A DNA stretch of 64,000 bases from Clostridium pasteurianum (GCF_001705235.1 NZ_MCGV01000001.1:2542001-2606000), one strand, 5' to 3'. Counted from the stretch's first letter, positions 25,160-35,679 are shown. Notes: a model not told the origin generated them from the letters alone. Made by a program: numbers and translations.

Positions 25160-26491
25160 ATGTTTAAAAAAATCCTTATAGCCAATAGAGGCGAAATTGC
25201 AGTTAGAATTATACGTACTTGCCGTGAACTTCATATTTTAACGGTTGCAATTTATTCAGAAAGTGATAAAGAATCTCTCCATGTAAAGTTAGCAGATGAA
25301 GCTTATTGTATAGGAAAAGCTTTTCCAAAGGATACATATCTAAATGTAAATGCAATAATAAATATAGCCATTCATGCAAAGGCGGATGCCATTCACCCAG
25401 GTTATGGGTTTCTCTCTGAAAGTTCAACCTTTGCTAAAACCTGTGAGGAATTTAATATATGTTTCATAGGCCCTAATTATAAAATTATAAATATGCTTGG
25501 GAATAAATCTAATGCAAGAGAAGCTATGAAAAGAGCAGGTGTACCTATTATAATGGGTACAGATGGGGAAATTGATGATAGAGAAAAATTAGTTGAAACA
25601 GCAGAAAAAATAGGATATCCCGTCATAATCAAAGCATCTTCTGGAGGGGGAGGAAAGGGCATGAGAGTTGTGAGAAATGAAGAGGAACTTGTGTCCAAAT
25701 TTGAGGAAGCTGAGAAAGAGGCTGAAAGCTATTTTGGTAATGGTGCAGTTTACATAGAAAAGTATCTCGAAAATACTAGACATGTAGAAATACAGATACT
25801 TGGAGACAATTATGGTAATGCAGTTTACCTCGGAGAAAGAGACTGTACAATTCAAAGAAGGCATCAAAAGCTTGTTGAAGAAACACCTTCAACTTCCATA
25901 AATGATGAGCTGCGTAAGGCTATGGGAAAGGCCGCAGTCGATGCGTCTAAAGCTGTAAATTACAACAGTCTTGGAACTGTGGAATTCCTTTTAAATAAGG
26001 ATGGAAGCTTTTATTTTATGGAAATGAATACAAGAATTCAGGTTGAACATGGTATTACTGAAATGGATTTGATAAAAGAGCAAATATTAATAGCACAAGG
26101 GGAGAAATTATCATTTGGGCAGGAAGATGTAAAAATAAATGGATACGCAATTGAGTGTAGAATAAATGCGGAAAATCCATATAATAATTTTATGCCATGC
26201 TCTGGTAAAATAAATAAATATATAGCCCCTGGAGGTATTGGAATAAGGATAGATAGTGCAGTGTATAGTGGATATACAATCCCAACATTTTATGATTCTA
26301 TGATAGCTAAGGTTATAGCATGGGGAAGAAATAGAAATGAAGCAATTGAAAGAATGAGAAGAGCCTTAGATGAATTTACCATTGAAGGTGTTTACACTAC
26401 GATAGATTTTCATAAAAAACTAATGGTTAATGAAGTCTTCAGGACGGGGGATTTTGACACTAAGTTTTTAGAAGTGAATAAAATTATATAA
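25160..26491 (+). CDS. accC: Biotin carboxylase paralogue (AccC-like)
   Basis: 443-residue ATP-grasp biotin carboxylase expected to carboxylate the biotin of the preceding carrier using ATP and bicarbonate. The N-terminus FKKILIANRGEIAVRIIRTC, the glycine loop KASSGGGGKGMR (about 160), ERDCTIQRRHQKLVEE (about 230) and the catalytic EMNTRIQVEH (about 290) are intact. Immediately after, where acetyl-CoA carboxylase enzymes have EHPVTE and a TG-containing loop, this protein reads EHGITEMDLIKEQ and is about four residues shorter. Last gene of the operon; a hairpin follows. Confidence 0.9.
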   Translation: MFKKILIANRGEIAVRIIRTCRELHILTVAIYSESDKESLHVKLADEAYCIGKAFPKDTYLNVNAIINIAIHAKADAIHPGYGFLSESSTFAKTCEEFNICFIGPNYKIINMLGNKSNAREAMKRAGVPIIMGTDGEIDDREKLVETAEKIGYPVIIKASSGGGGKGMRVVRNEEELVSKFEEAEKEAESYFGNGAVYIEKYLENTRHVEIQILGDNYGNAVYLGERDCTIQRRHQKLVEETPSTSINDELRKAMGKAAVDASKAVNYNSLGTVEFLLNKDGSFYFMEMNTRIQVEHGITEMDLIKEQILIAQGEKLSFGQEDVKINGYAIECRINAENPYNNFMPCSGKINKYIAPGGIGIRIDSAVYSGYTIPTFYDSMIAKVIAWGRNRNEAIERMRRALDEFTIEGVYTTIDFHKKLMVNEVFRTGDFDTKFLEVNKII

Positions 26492-26525
26492 TAATATTAT
26501 TATGTATAGTAGTATGCTTTAAATA

Positions 26526-26557
26526 ACAGGCAGTAAGTGTAATCCTACATTGCCTGT
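26526..26557. terminator. Hairpin between convergent genes at the end of the operon
   Basis: ACAGGCA and TGCCTGT form a short stem followed by ATTTCT. The right arm lies in the last codons of the convergent HAD gene. Confidence 0.45.
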
Positions 26558-27123
26558 ATTTCTAAAATTGATCTGTTTATTATAGTATAAATTTCATCCC
26601 AATTAAAAACTCTTACAATGTTATCGTTTAGTGGTTTTCTGTTATAATTAGTATCCATTAATAAAACTTTAAAGCCTGCGTTTGAAAGTTCAATTGCGTT
26701 GTCGTAGCTATCTTCAATAAAAACATCACAATCTAAGGCTATGGCAGTAGCTACTTTATGAGTATTTCCTAGTACTGTAAGAGTATCATAAGATATAGAA
26801 TGTTTTCTTAAATATGAGTAGGTGAGAATAGTAAGATCTCTATCTCTTGCAGTTACAAAATGTATATTGTTTAGTAGATTGAGCTTTGTTATGATGTTTT
26901 TTGCATCAGGTCTAAGTTTTTCTTCAGTATGAAGTTTAAATTTGTATTTTTCATAAAACTTAGAGTAATCTTCTTCAGGTATATTTAGTACCTTGTGTAT
27001 ACAATAATCAGTTACCTCACTTTCTGTTATATTGGTATTAAAGTATTTGTTACATAAATTAAGCCAGTAGTAAGCATCTGTTATAGTTCCATCAATATCA
27101 ATGCAAATATTTAAGTTTTCCAT
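26545..27123 (-). CDS. HAD-superfamily 5'(3')-nucleotidase-like protein
   Basis: 192-residue HAD phosphatase of the NT5C / YqfW-like group. Motif I is DIDGT near residue 9, motif II is the VTARDRD stretch near 92, and motif IV is EDSYDNAIEL near 137; the two motif I aspartates and the later acidic pair needed for magnesium-dependent dephosphorylation are present. Small members of this group act on deoxyribonucleotides or related phosphates, but substrate is not readable here. GGAGG precedes the ATG. It is convergent with the biotin operon. Confidence 0.8.
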   Translation of the reverse strand: MENLNICIDIDGTITDAYYWLNLCNKYFNTNITESEVTDYCIHKVLNIPEEDYSKFYEKYKFKLHTEEKLRPDAKNIITKLNLLNNIHFVTARDRDLTILTYSYLRKHSISYDTLTVLGNTHKVATAIALDCDVFIEDSYDNAIELSNAGFKVLLMDTNYNRKPLNDNIVRVFNWDEIYTIINRSILEIQAM

Positions 27124-27184
27124 ATTTCTACCTCCATTTCTTTAAGTATCATAATACTATATCAAGGTTAAGTAATAATTAAGT

Positions 27185-27236
27185 TTAGATTAAATTTTAG
27201 TATTATTTTTTTTGAGTTTTTAGTGTAATATAAGCT
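27185..27236 (+). repeat. Intergenic direct repeat, copy 2
   Basis: Matches 17375-17423 along about 50 bp. It ends about 35 bp before the start codon of the aldo/keto reductase, so it may form part of that promoter region. Confidence 0.6.
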
Positions 27237-27272
27237 TATAAGGTAATAGTAAGTAAAAGGGAGGGTATGTTA

Positions 27273-28193
27273 ATGAAAAATATTAATATTGGAAAAGGCG
27301 AGATTAATAATGCATCTCAAATTTCTTTGGGCTGCATGAGGATTAATGGAATTACCATAGAGGAAGCTTCCACTTTAATTAACACTGCATTAGATGAAGG
27401 GATTAATTTCTTCGATCATGCTGATATATATGGTGGTGGTGAATGCGAGGAAGTTTTTGCTAGAGCAATTAATATGAATCCAAGTGTTAGAGAAAAATTA
27501 ATAATTCAATCAAAATGTGGTATTAGGAAGGGATATTATGACTTCTCCAAGGAACATATTTTAAGTTCTGTAGATAAAAGCTTAAAAAGACTTAAGACTG
27601 ATTATTTGGATATACTCCTTCTTCATAGACCAGATACGCTTATGGAGCCGGAGGAAGTTGCTGAGGCTTTTGATATACTCTATGATAGTGGTAAGGTTAA
27701 AAGCTTTGGAGTTAGTAATCAAAATCCTATGCAGATGGAACTTATGAATAAATATTTAAATCATAAGATTATAATTAACCAGCTTCAATTCAGTATTGCA
27801 CATACAGGTATAATTGATTCTGGAATTAACGTTAATATGAAAAACAATTCTTCAATAAATAGGGATGGAAGTGTGTTAGAGTATTGCCGTTTGAAGGGAA
27901 TAACAATTCAGCCATGGTCACCATTCCAATATGGTTTTTTTGAAGGGGTATTTCTAGACAATGATAAATTCCCTGAACTTAATAAAAAGATAAATGAAAT
28001 AGCTGAAAGTAGAGGAGTTACAAATACAACAATAGCAATTGCATGGATTTTAAGGCATCCAGCAAAGATGCAGCCTATAGTTGGAACAACAAATCCTAAA
28101 CGTTTGAAGGAAATTTGTAAGGCATCAGAAATTGAGCTCACAAGGCAGGAGTGGTACTCAATATATAGAGCAGCAGGAAATGTTTTGCCATAG
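27273..28193 (+). CDS. Aldo/keto reductase (YdhF-like)
   Basis: 306-residue NADPH-dependent aldo/keto reductase, TIM-barrel type. The catalytic tetrad is visible: Asp and Tyr in FFDHADIYGGGECEE (about 47-52), Lys in IIQSKCGIRKG (about 79) and His in LLLHRPD (about 115). The coenzyme-binding C-terminal segment IVGTTNPKRLKEI is near 270. The ATG at 27273 has GGGAGGG 7 bp upstream; the ATG at 27267 is too close to it. Overall it resembles E. coli YdhF. The natural carbonyl substrate is unknown. It is monocistronic with a terminator behind it. Confidence 0.88.
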   Translation: MKNINIGKGEINNASQISLGCMRINGITIEEASTLINTALDEGINFFDHADIYGGGECEEVFARAINMNPSVREKLIIQSKCGIRKGYYDFSKEHILSSVDKSLKRLKTDYLDILLLHRPDTLMEPEEVAEAFDILYDSGKVKSFGVSNQNPMQMELMNKYLNHKIIINQLQFSIAHTGIIDSGINVNMKNNSSINRDGSVLEYCRLKGITIQPWSPFQYGFFEGVFLDNDKFPELNKKINEIAESRGVTNTTIAIAWILRHPAKMQPIVGTTNPKRLKEICKASEIELTRQEWYSIYRAAGNVLP

Positions 28194-28256
28194 AGAGAGT
28201 TAAATGGTACAGAAATAAACTTTTTTATACCAATATATATTGATTTTAAAAATAGA

Positions 28257-28300
28257 GCAAATTGTATAAGGCTTAAGCCAAATATAGTTTGCTTTATTTT
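28257..28300 (+). terminator. Terminator after the aldo/keto reductase
   Basis: GCAAATTGTAT pairs with ATATAGTTTGC (with G-T pairs) around an inner GGCTTAAGCC palindrome, followed by TTTATTTT. Confidence 0.6.
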
Positions 28301-28381
28301 GCAATGTCTATTATTTTTTAAAGAGGATAAAATACAACATATAATATTATTTTAAGAGGGCTAGGAGGGAATACAAATATA

Positions 28382-29713
28382 ATGATTGTCCTAATAAATA
28401 TTATTGTTGTATTTTTGCTTGTATTTATGAACGCTTTTTTTGTAGCAGCAGAATTTGCAATGGTCAAAATAAGAAAATCTAGAATAGAAACTTTAGTTAT
28501 GGAAGGAAATAAGAGTGCAAAGCGTACTTTGACAGTAATTAATGATTTGAATTCATATCTATCAGGCTGCCAACTTGGAATAACATTGGCATCGCTAGGA
28601 TTAGGTTGGGTAGGAGAACCAGCAATTTCAAATATGCTGATGCCTGTTTTTAGGTTCTTTAATCTTTCAGAACATGCTATTTATTCAATATCTGTTTTAT
28701 TAGGCTTTTCCATAATAACAGGTTTTCATATAGTGCTTGGAGAGCTTACACCTAAGTCATTATCAATTATAAATACTGAAAAAATAGCTCTTTATACTGC
28801 ATTGCCGCTTATTATGTTTTACAAAATTACATACCCAATAATGTGGCTTTTTAATCATAGTACTAATCTAGTTCTAAAAATATTTGGAATATCAAGTGTA
28901 GAGGAACATGATGCTGCTCACACCGATGAAGAGATAAAATTATTAGCAGAGGATAGTTATAAACATGGACTTATAGATAAGACGGAATTAACTTTTGTTG
29001 ATAATATATTTGATTTCTCAGACAAGACAGTAAAGGAAATAATGATGCCGCGCACGGACATGTTATGTATTTTTGCGGAAGATTCTTTTGAGGATATAGT
29101 TGCGTTTACTCTGAAAGAGCAGATGACAAGATATCCTGTTTGTAGAAAGAGTAAGGATAACATTATTGGATTTATACATATAAAAGATTTATATAAACAA
29201 AAGATAGAAGGCAAAAGTGAAGATATTGAAGGAATCATTCGAGAGGTTAAGTTTGTAACTGAATCCATGCTTATAGGGGATTTACTTAAAGTATTTAAAA
29301 AGGAAAAGGCTCAAATGGCAATTGTTATTGATGAATTTGGCGGTACATCGGGACTTGTTACTACAGAAGATGTCTTGGAAGAGATAGTAGGAGAAATTCA
29401 AGATGAGTTTGATGAAGATGAAGGAGAAGAAATAAAAAAAGTAGATGAAAATAGTTATATTGTAGATGGAAAGGTTCTACTTGAAGAGATAAATGAAATA
29501 CTAGAAACGGATATTGAAGAGGAAAATATTGATACAGTAGGTGGATGGATATACTCTAAGCTTAATTCTTATCCCAAGGTTAATGACAAAATAAATTATG
29601 AAGACTATGAGTTTAAAGTATTAAAATGCAATGAGAAAAGGATAACTAGAGTATTTATTAGGTTAAAAGATAAAAAAACATTGAGCTCAGAGAATGAAGT
29701 TAAAAATGGGTGA
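28382..29713 (+). CDS. CNNM/CorC-type membrane protein (DUF21, CBS pair, CorC_HlyC)
   Basis: 443-residue membrane protein often annotated as hemolysin-like, related to magnesium/cobalt transport CNNM proteins. An N-terminal DUF21 domain with about four membrane segments covers residues 1-195 (NAFFVAAEFAMVKIRKSRIE early; TPKSLSI near 125). Then come two CBS domains (about 215-335, including IMMPRTDMLCIF and AIVIDEFGGTSGLVTTEDVLEEIVG split over the second) and a C-terminal CorC_HlyC domain (about 350-430). Mg2+ efflux or sensing is the best family-based guess. It is likely a single-gene unit; the GNAT gene follows 96 bp later. Confidence 0.87.
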   Translation: MIVLINIIVVFLLVFMNAFFVAAEFAMVKIRKSRIETLVMEGNKSAKRTLTVINDLNSYLSGCQLGITLASLGLGWVGEPAISNMLMPVFRFFNLSEHAIYSISVLLGFSIITGFHIVLGELTPKSLSIINTEKIALYTALPLIMFYKITYPIMWLFNHSTNLVLKIFGISSVEEHDAAHTDEEIKLLAEDSYKHGLIDKTELTFVDNIFDFSDKTVKEIMMPRTDMLCIFAEDSFEDIVAFTLKEQMTRYPVCRKSKDNIIGFIHIKDLYKQKIEGKSEDIEGIIREVKFVTESMLIGDLLKVFKKEKAQMAIVIDEFGGTSGLVTTEDVLEEIVGEIQDEFDEDEGEEIKKVDENSYIVDGKVLLEEINEILETDIEEENIDTVGGWIYSKLNSYPKVNDKINYEDYEFKVLKCNEKRITRVFIRLKDKKTLSSENEVKNG

Positions 29714-29809
29714 TAGTTTTGAAATTTAATAAAATAAAAAATAGTATTTACACAGCATTAATTTTGCATTAAAATTTATTTAATGTAAAGTTTATAAGGG
29801 GTGGGTTAC

Positions 29810-30271
29810 ATGGAGGACTTTGAGTTCGTAAATGGTGGTATAGAGTTATTGGATTCAGTAAAACCTTTGTGGGAGAAGTTAAATGAGCATCATATGAATA
29901 ATTCAAAATACTTTTATGATAGATATAAAAATTTTAGCTTTGATGCTACGAGACGTAAGGCTTTTACCAAAGATAATGTTGATGCAGTGAATATAGACTT
30001 AATTAAAAAAGATGAGAAATACGTAGGTTACTGCATAAGTACAGTTAAAGATAAAAATGTTGGTGAAATTGAGTCTCTATTTATCGAAAAAGAATGCCGT
30101 AAGTTTGGTCTGGGTGATAAGTTAATGACTAGAGCAATTAAATGGCTAGATGATAATGAAGTTAAGACTAAAATATTAGGCGTAGCAGAAGGAAATGAAA
30201 ATGTATTGGAATTTTATAAAAGGCATGGATTTTATAAGAGAACAATGATTTTACAGCAAATAGAGAAATAA
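29810..30271 (+). CDS. GNAT N-acetyltransferase
   Basis: 153-residue acetyl-CoA-dependent N-acetyltransferase. The acetyl-CoA-binding motif A is ESLFIEKECRKFGLGDKLM (about 88-106, RxxGxG-like), and the C-terminal motif B is VLEFYKRHGFYKR. The substrate is unknown. I start at the ATG at 29810 behind AAGGGGTGG; an upstream GTG (29801) lies inside that ribosome binding site. It lies just before the licT leader but is separated by that promoter and terminator. Confidence 0.82.
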   Translation: MEDFEFVNGGIELLDSVKPLWEKLNEHHMNNSKYFYDRYKNFSFDATRRKAFTKDNVDAVNIDLIKKDEKYVGYCISTVKDKNVGEIESLFIEKECRKFGLGDKLMTRAIKWLDDNEVKTKILGVAEGNENVLEFYKRHGFYKRTMILQQIEK

Positions 30272-30296
30272 ATTTAAATAATTTTATCAAAAGATG

Positions 30297-30325
30297 TTGA
30301 CAGTAATCAAAAAATAGTATATGAT
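30297..30325 (+). promoter_or_regulatory. SigA-type promoter of licT
   Basis: TTGACA (30297-30302), 17-bp spacer, TATGAT (30320-30325), about 40 bp before the RAT element. Confidence 0.6.
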
Positions 30326-30362
30326 AATAGTACATTATGAAACGTTTACAAAATAATATTCG

Positions 30363-30392
30363 GGATTGTTACTGACTAGATCAGGCGAGACC
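30363..30392 (+). promoter_or_regulatory. RAT antiterminator element before licT
   Basis: GGATTGTTACTG followed by TCAGGCGAGACC gives the 30-nt ribonucleic antiterminator of the LicT/BglG class. It overlaps the left arm of the terminator that follows, so LicT binding would prevent termination. Confidence 0.85.
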
Positions 30393-30447
30393 TTGGCTAA
30401 TGAAAGAAGATATTAGAATGTCTCTTTTCATTAGTTAAGGTTTTTTT
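30391..30447 (+). terminator. Conditional terminator in the licT leader
   Basis: CCTTGGCTAATGAAAGA and TCTTTTCATTAGTTAAGG pair, followed by seven T residues. Its left arm shares bases with the RAT. Confidence 0.85.
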
Positions 30448-30483
30448 ATTCTAACTAGTATGCAAATAAATGAGGGAATAGTG

Positions 30484-31314
30484 ATGTTAATTAGAAAAAT
30501 ATTTAATAACAATGCTATAGTAGCCAAAGATTCTAATAATAGTGAATTTGTTGTAATGGGGCGTGGAATTGGGTTTAAGAAGAGTGTAGGGGACAAAGTA
30601 AATGAGGATTTAATAGAAAAAGTATTTATCCTTAAACAAAAAGAGGCCTCAGAAAGATTCAAATTGTTATTAGAAGATGTGCCTACAGAATATGTTTCTC
30701 TTTGCTATGATATTATTGAATATGCTAAAAATATACTTGGTACTAAACTTAATGACTATATATATGTAACCCTCACTGATCATATTAGCAACACATTAAA
30801 GCTGTTTGATGAAGGTATTGTTAACCACAATGCTTTAATTTGGGAGATAAGAAAATTTTATCCCAGCGAATTTAAAGTTGGTCTTAAGGCATTAGAATTT
30901 ATTGAAGATGAGACTAACAAAAAATTACCTGTGGATGAGGCTGGAAATATAGCACTGCATTTAATAAATGCACAGGTTAATAGTTCATTAAGCAATTTAA
31001 ATGATATTGCTAGTCAAACTAAAATGATACAAGATATTTTAAACATTGTTAAGTATACTTATAGCATTAAATTGGACGAGAAGTCCATTAGTTATGAAAG
31101 GTTTATTACTCATTTAAGATTCTTTTTTCAAAGGATTAAATTAAGTGAAAAAAACAAGAGCAATGGAGAAGATTTTTTATTAAAGCAGGTTAAAGAAAAG
31201 TATAAGAAGGCATATGAATGTATGCTTAAAGTACAAAAGTATCTTCAGATGGAATTATCACAGGAAGAGCAATTATATTTAACAGTTCACATTCAGCGTG
31301 TTACAGAAAGATAA
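30484..31314 (+). CDS. licT: LicT/BglG-family transcriptional antiterminator
   Basis: 276-residue RNA-binding antiterminator. The N-terminal CAT domain (about 1-55; MLIRKIFNNNAIVAKD, VMGRGIGF) binds the RAT. Two PTS regulation domains follow, with the first-domain histidines at DHISNTLK (about 97) and the WEIRKFYPSEF context, and the second-domain His in YLTVHIQRV (near the C-terminus). In this family the PTS phosphorylates the PRDs to report sugar import. I start at the ATG at 30484, 6 bp after GAGGGA. It controls its own leader and that of the downstream PTS gene, each with a RAT. Confidence 0.9.
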   Translation: MLIRKIFNNNAIVAKDSNNSEFVVMGRGIGFKKSVGDKVNEDLIEKVFILKQKEASERFKLLLEDVPTEYVSLCYDIIEYAKNILGTKLNDYIYVTLTDHISNTLKLFDEGIVNHNALIWEIRKFYPSEFKVGLKALEFIEDETNKKLPVDEAGNIALHLINAQVNSSLSNLNDIASQTKMIQDILNIVKYTYSIKLDEKSISYERFITHLRFFFQRIKLSEKNKSNGEDFLLKQVKEKYKKAYECMLKVQKYLQMELSQEEQLYLTVHIQRVTER

Positions 31315-31328
31315 CTAAATAAAATTTT

Positions 31329-31357
31329 GGATTGTTACTGGTAAAGCAGGCGAGACC
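31329..31357 (+). promoter_or_regulatory. RAT antiterminator element before the PTS gene
   Basis: GGATTGTTACTGGTAAAGC then AGGCGAGACC, near-identical to the element at 30363-30392 in its conserved ends. Confidence 0.85.
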
Positions 31358-31408
31358 AAGGTAGATAGTATAAAGTTTATTATACTGTCTACTGGGTCTC
31401 GCCTTTTT
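31349..31408 (+). terminator. Conditional terminator before the PTS gene
   Basis: GGCGAGACC pairs with GGTCTCGCC, with an inner stem GTAGATAGTATA / TATACTGTCTAC, then five T residues. It overlaps the RAT. Confidence 0.85.
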
Positions 31409-31421
31409 ATATATTAAATAA

Positions 31422-33362
<1,941 letters not shown>

Positions 33363-33422
33363 TTAAGTAAATAAACAAATGATATAAATAGAAAAATTAA
33401 AATCTTAAAGATAATAATGAAT

Positions 33423-33463
33423 AATAATAGCCGATTGCATTCTGCAACCGGCTATTATTATTG
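33423..33463 (+). terminator. Terminator after the PTS gene
   Basis: AATAATAGCCG..TTGCA and TGCAA..CGGCTATTATT form a long near-perfect stem with a 3-base loop. Confidence 0.75.
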
Positions 33464-33506
33464 AATTAACTTTACCAGTTGATTATAGCAACTGAACTGT
33501 ATAAAA

Positions 33507-33537
33507 CAGGGGGCTATCAACCCCCTGCTTTATTTTG
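33507..33537. terminator. GC-rich bidirectional terminator
   Basis: CAGGGGG and CCCCCTG form a strong stem around CTATCAA, followed by CTTTATTTT on the plus strand and TTTTAT on the minus strand. On the minus strand it ends the enoate reductase transcript. Confidence 0.75.
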
Positions 33538-33572
33538 AAAACTTAAACTCTTCTTATTTATTACTTATAATT

Positions 33573-35567
33573 TTATATATGGTTTGCTACTTCGAAGGCA
33601 TCCCAGATACCGTACATTATGTTAGATACTTTACGTGCATCTCCTAGAATGTATATCTCTGGTACTTCAAATTCTAATTCTTTGTATAATGAATTTTCTT
33701 CTTTGTAACCTACTGAAAGTATTACTGAGTCACATTGAAGTTCTTCTATTCCGTTTTCTGTTTCCATTTTAAGGAATCCGTCTTTATATTCTTTTACCTT
33801 TGAATTTGCTTTTACTTCTATACCCTTGAAAGGTATTAATTTTTCAAGCATGTCACTGTTTGCAGAACATAAAGGTCCATTTAGAGCTAGAATTTTACTT
33901 AAAGCTTCAACAATTGTTACTTTTTTGCCTTTTTCAGCAAGATGTAATGCAAGTTCACAGCCAACTAGACCACCGCCAACTATAACTGTTGTATTTCCGC
34001 AGTCTTTCTTTCCTAGTAATACGTCTGCTGCTGTAAATACTTTATTATCATCTCCAAGAGGGAATACTTTTGGAGTTGAACCAGTGGCAATTATTACACT
34101 GTCAAAGTTAGAACTTAAAATTTGTTCTTTTGTAACTTTACTATTTAAGTGAACTTCAACATTCAATTCTTCTAATGTATAAGCATACCAATTAGCTAAA
34201 GCTATATCATCCTCTTTAAAGCTTGGTGCTCCACCAGGAATTAGGTTTCCGCCTAGTCTATCATTCTTTTCATAAAGAACTGGTTCATGTCCTCTAAGTG
34301 CTAGAACTCTTGCAGCTTCACAGCCTGCAACACCGCCTCCAACTATTAATACTTTTTTCTTTTTAATTATTGGATTAAGTGCATTAGCTCTTTCTTTACA
34401 AGCTTGTGGGTTAACTGCACAATTAAGCATTGAATAATGTTGAACACGTCCCATACATCCTTCTTGGCAGGATATACAAGGTCTTATTGATTTACATTTG
34501 TTACTTCTTAATTTATTTACGTAATCAGGATCTGCAAGTAATGGTCTTCCAAGTGCTATTACATCACAAGTTCCATCTTCAACAGCTTGGGCTGCCATAT
34601 CCGGATTGTCCATTCTTCCTGCACATATGATAGGTACATTTACAGTTTCCTTCATTAACTTAGCATATGGTCTGTAAAGTCCTTTCTTTTGGTACATTGG
34701 CGGATGATTCCACCACCATGCATCGTAGCATCCAACATCTACATCTAATGCATCGTAGCCATAAGACACAAGTAATTTTGCGGCCTCGACTCCTTCGTCA
34801 AGATCTCTTCCTTTTTCAACGAATTCTTCACCTGGAAGTGCTCCATCTCTAAGCTCTTTAATAAAGCTCTTTGGTGAATATCTAAGTGTTACTGGGAAGT
34901 CATCTCCACATCTTTTCTTTATTTCTTCAACTATTTCACGTGCAAAGCGAAGTCTATTTTCTAAGCTTCCACCATATTCATCAGTTCTATGATTAAATAA
35001 TGAAATTGCAAATTGATCTATAAGATATCCTTCATGTACAGCATGAATTTGAACTCCATCAAAACCTGCTCTTTTTGCATTAAAGGCTCCATCTCCAAAT
35101 TTCTTAACTATAGATTTTATTTCATCTACTGTAAGCGCACGGCAAATTTTATCAAGCCATCTATGTTGAATTGCTGATGGTGCAACTGGAGGAAATTCTC
35201 CAAGATTAGTTGGGATAGTAACTCTACCAAATCCACCTGACATTTGTAGGAAAACTTTTGCATTATATGCATGTATTCTTTCAGTCATTTCTTTTGCAGT
35301 TCTAACAAATTGAACTGGATTGTGTGTAGGACATGGGCAATTTGGCATACCGTGTTCTTCAACTTCATTATCTACAAAAGTAACTCCTGTAACAATTAAG
35401 CCTGTACCGCCTTTTGCTCTTTCAGTATAATAATCGATTCCTCTTTGATTAAAGCCACCTTCAGCATCAGCTAAACCAAGTGGCCCCATTGGAGCTAATG
35501 CAAAACGATTTTTTATTTCACATTTTCCAATTTTAATTGGCTCAAATAACTTTTTATACTTGTTCAT
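33573..35567 (-). CDS. NADH:flavin oxidoreductase, 2-enoate reductase / 2,4-dienoyl-CoA reductase type
   Basis: 664-residue FMN/FAD/4Fe-4S enzyme that reduces activated C=C bonds. An old-yellow-enzyme barrel spans about 1-340 (LFEPIKIGKCEIKNRF start; HAVHEGYLIDQFAISLFNHR near 180). Cluster cysteines follow in CISCQEGCMGR...NCAVNP (about 345-370). The C-terminal half has two Rossmann motifs, GGGVAGCEAARVLALRG (about 395) and GGGLVGCELALHLAEKG (about 525). Clostridial relatives are 2-enoate reductases acting on cinnamate-like or fatty 2-enoates. It is divergent from a PadR regulator, with a PadR-like dyad between them, which favours a phenolic or cinnamic substrate; that is inference. Confidence 0.87.
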   Translation of the reverse strand: MNKYKKLFEPIKIGKCEIKNRFALAPMGPLGLADAEGGFNQRGIDYYTERAKGGTGLIVTGVTFVDNEVEEHGMPNCPCPTHNPVQFVRTAKEMTERIHAYNAKVFLQMSGGFGRVTIPTNLGEFPPVAPSAIQHRWLDKICRALTVDEIKSIVKKFGDGAFNAKRAGFDGVQIHAVHEGYLIDQFAISLFNHRTDEYGGSLENRLRFAREIVEEIKKRCGDDFPVTLRYSPKSFIKELRDGALPGEEFVEKGRDLDEGVEAAKLLVSYGYDALDVDVGCYDAWWWNHPPMYQKKGLYRPYAKLMKETVNVPIICAGRMDNPDMAAQAVEDGTCDVIALGRPLLADPDYVNKLRSNKCKSIRPCISCQEGCMGRVQHYSMLNCAVNPQACKERANALNPIIKKKKVLIVGGGVAGCEAARVLALRGHEPVLYEKNDRLGGNLIPGGAPSFKEDDIALANWYAYTLEELNVEVHLNSKVTKEQILSSNFDSVIIATGSTPKVFPLGDDNKVFTAADVLLGKKDCGNTTVIVGGGLVGCELALHLAEKGKKVTIVEALSKILALNGPLCSANSDMLEKLIPFKGIEVKANSKVKEYKDGFLKMETENGIEELQCDSVILSVGYKEENSLYKELEFEVPEIYILGDARKVSNIMYGIWDAFEVANHI

Positions 35568-35659
35568 AAATCACCCTCCTAATTAGCATGATAAGCAATA
35601 TTTGAGTATTATATAACAGCAAATGTGCTTTCAATTACATTATAATATTTTTCAATTAA

Positions 35660-35679
35660 ACATGTCAACATTTACATGT
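35660..35679. promoter_or_regulatory. PadR-type operator dyad
   Basis: ACATGT, 8 bases, ACATGT: a perfect 6+6 dyad containing the ATGT-N8-ACAT pattern known for PadR operators. It lies between the divergent enoate reductase (start 35567) and padR-type gene (start 35758). Confidence 0.7.

Noticed and set aside
24726-26491. Treating the biotin carrier and carboxylase as the housekeeping acetyl-CoA carboxylase genes
   Set aside because: No accA/accD or fabZ neighbours, a one-base gap to pxpC, and an altered active-site loop all favour a dedicated role, although the housekeeping role is not formally excluded.
33826-34152. Open frame of 108 codons opposite the enoate reductase
   Set aside because: Lies entirely within a large, motif-complete gene on the other strand.
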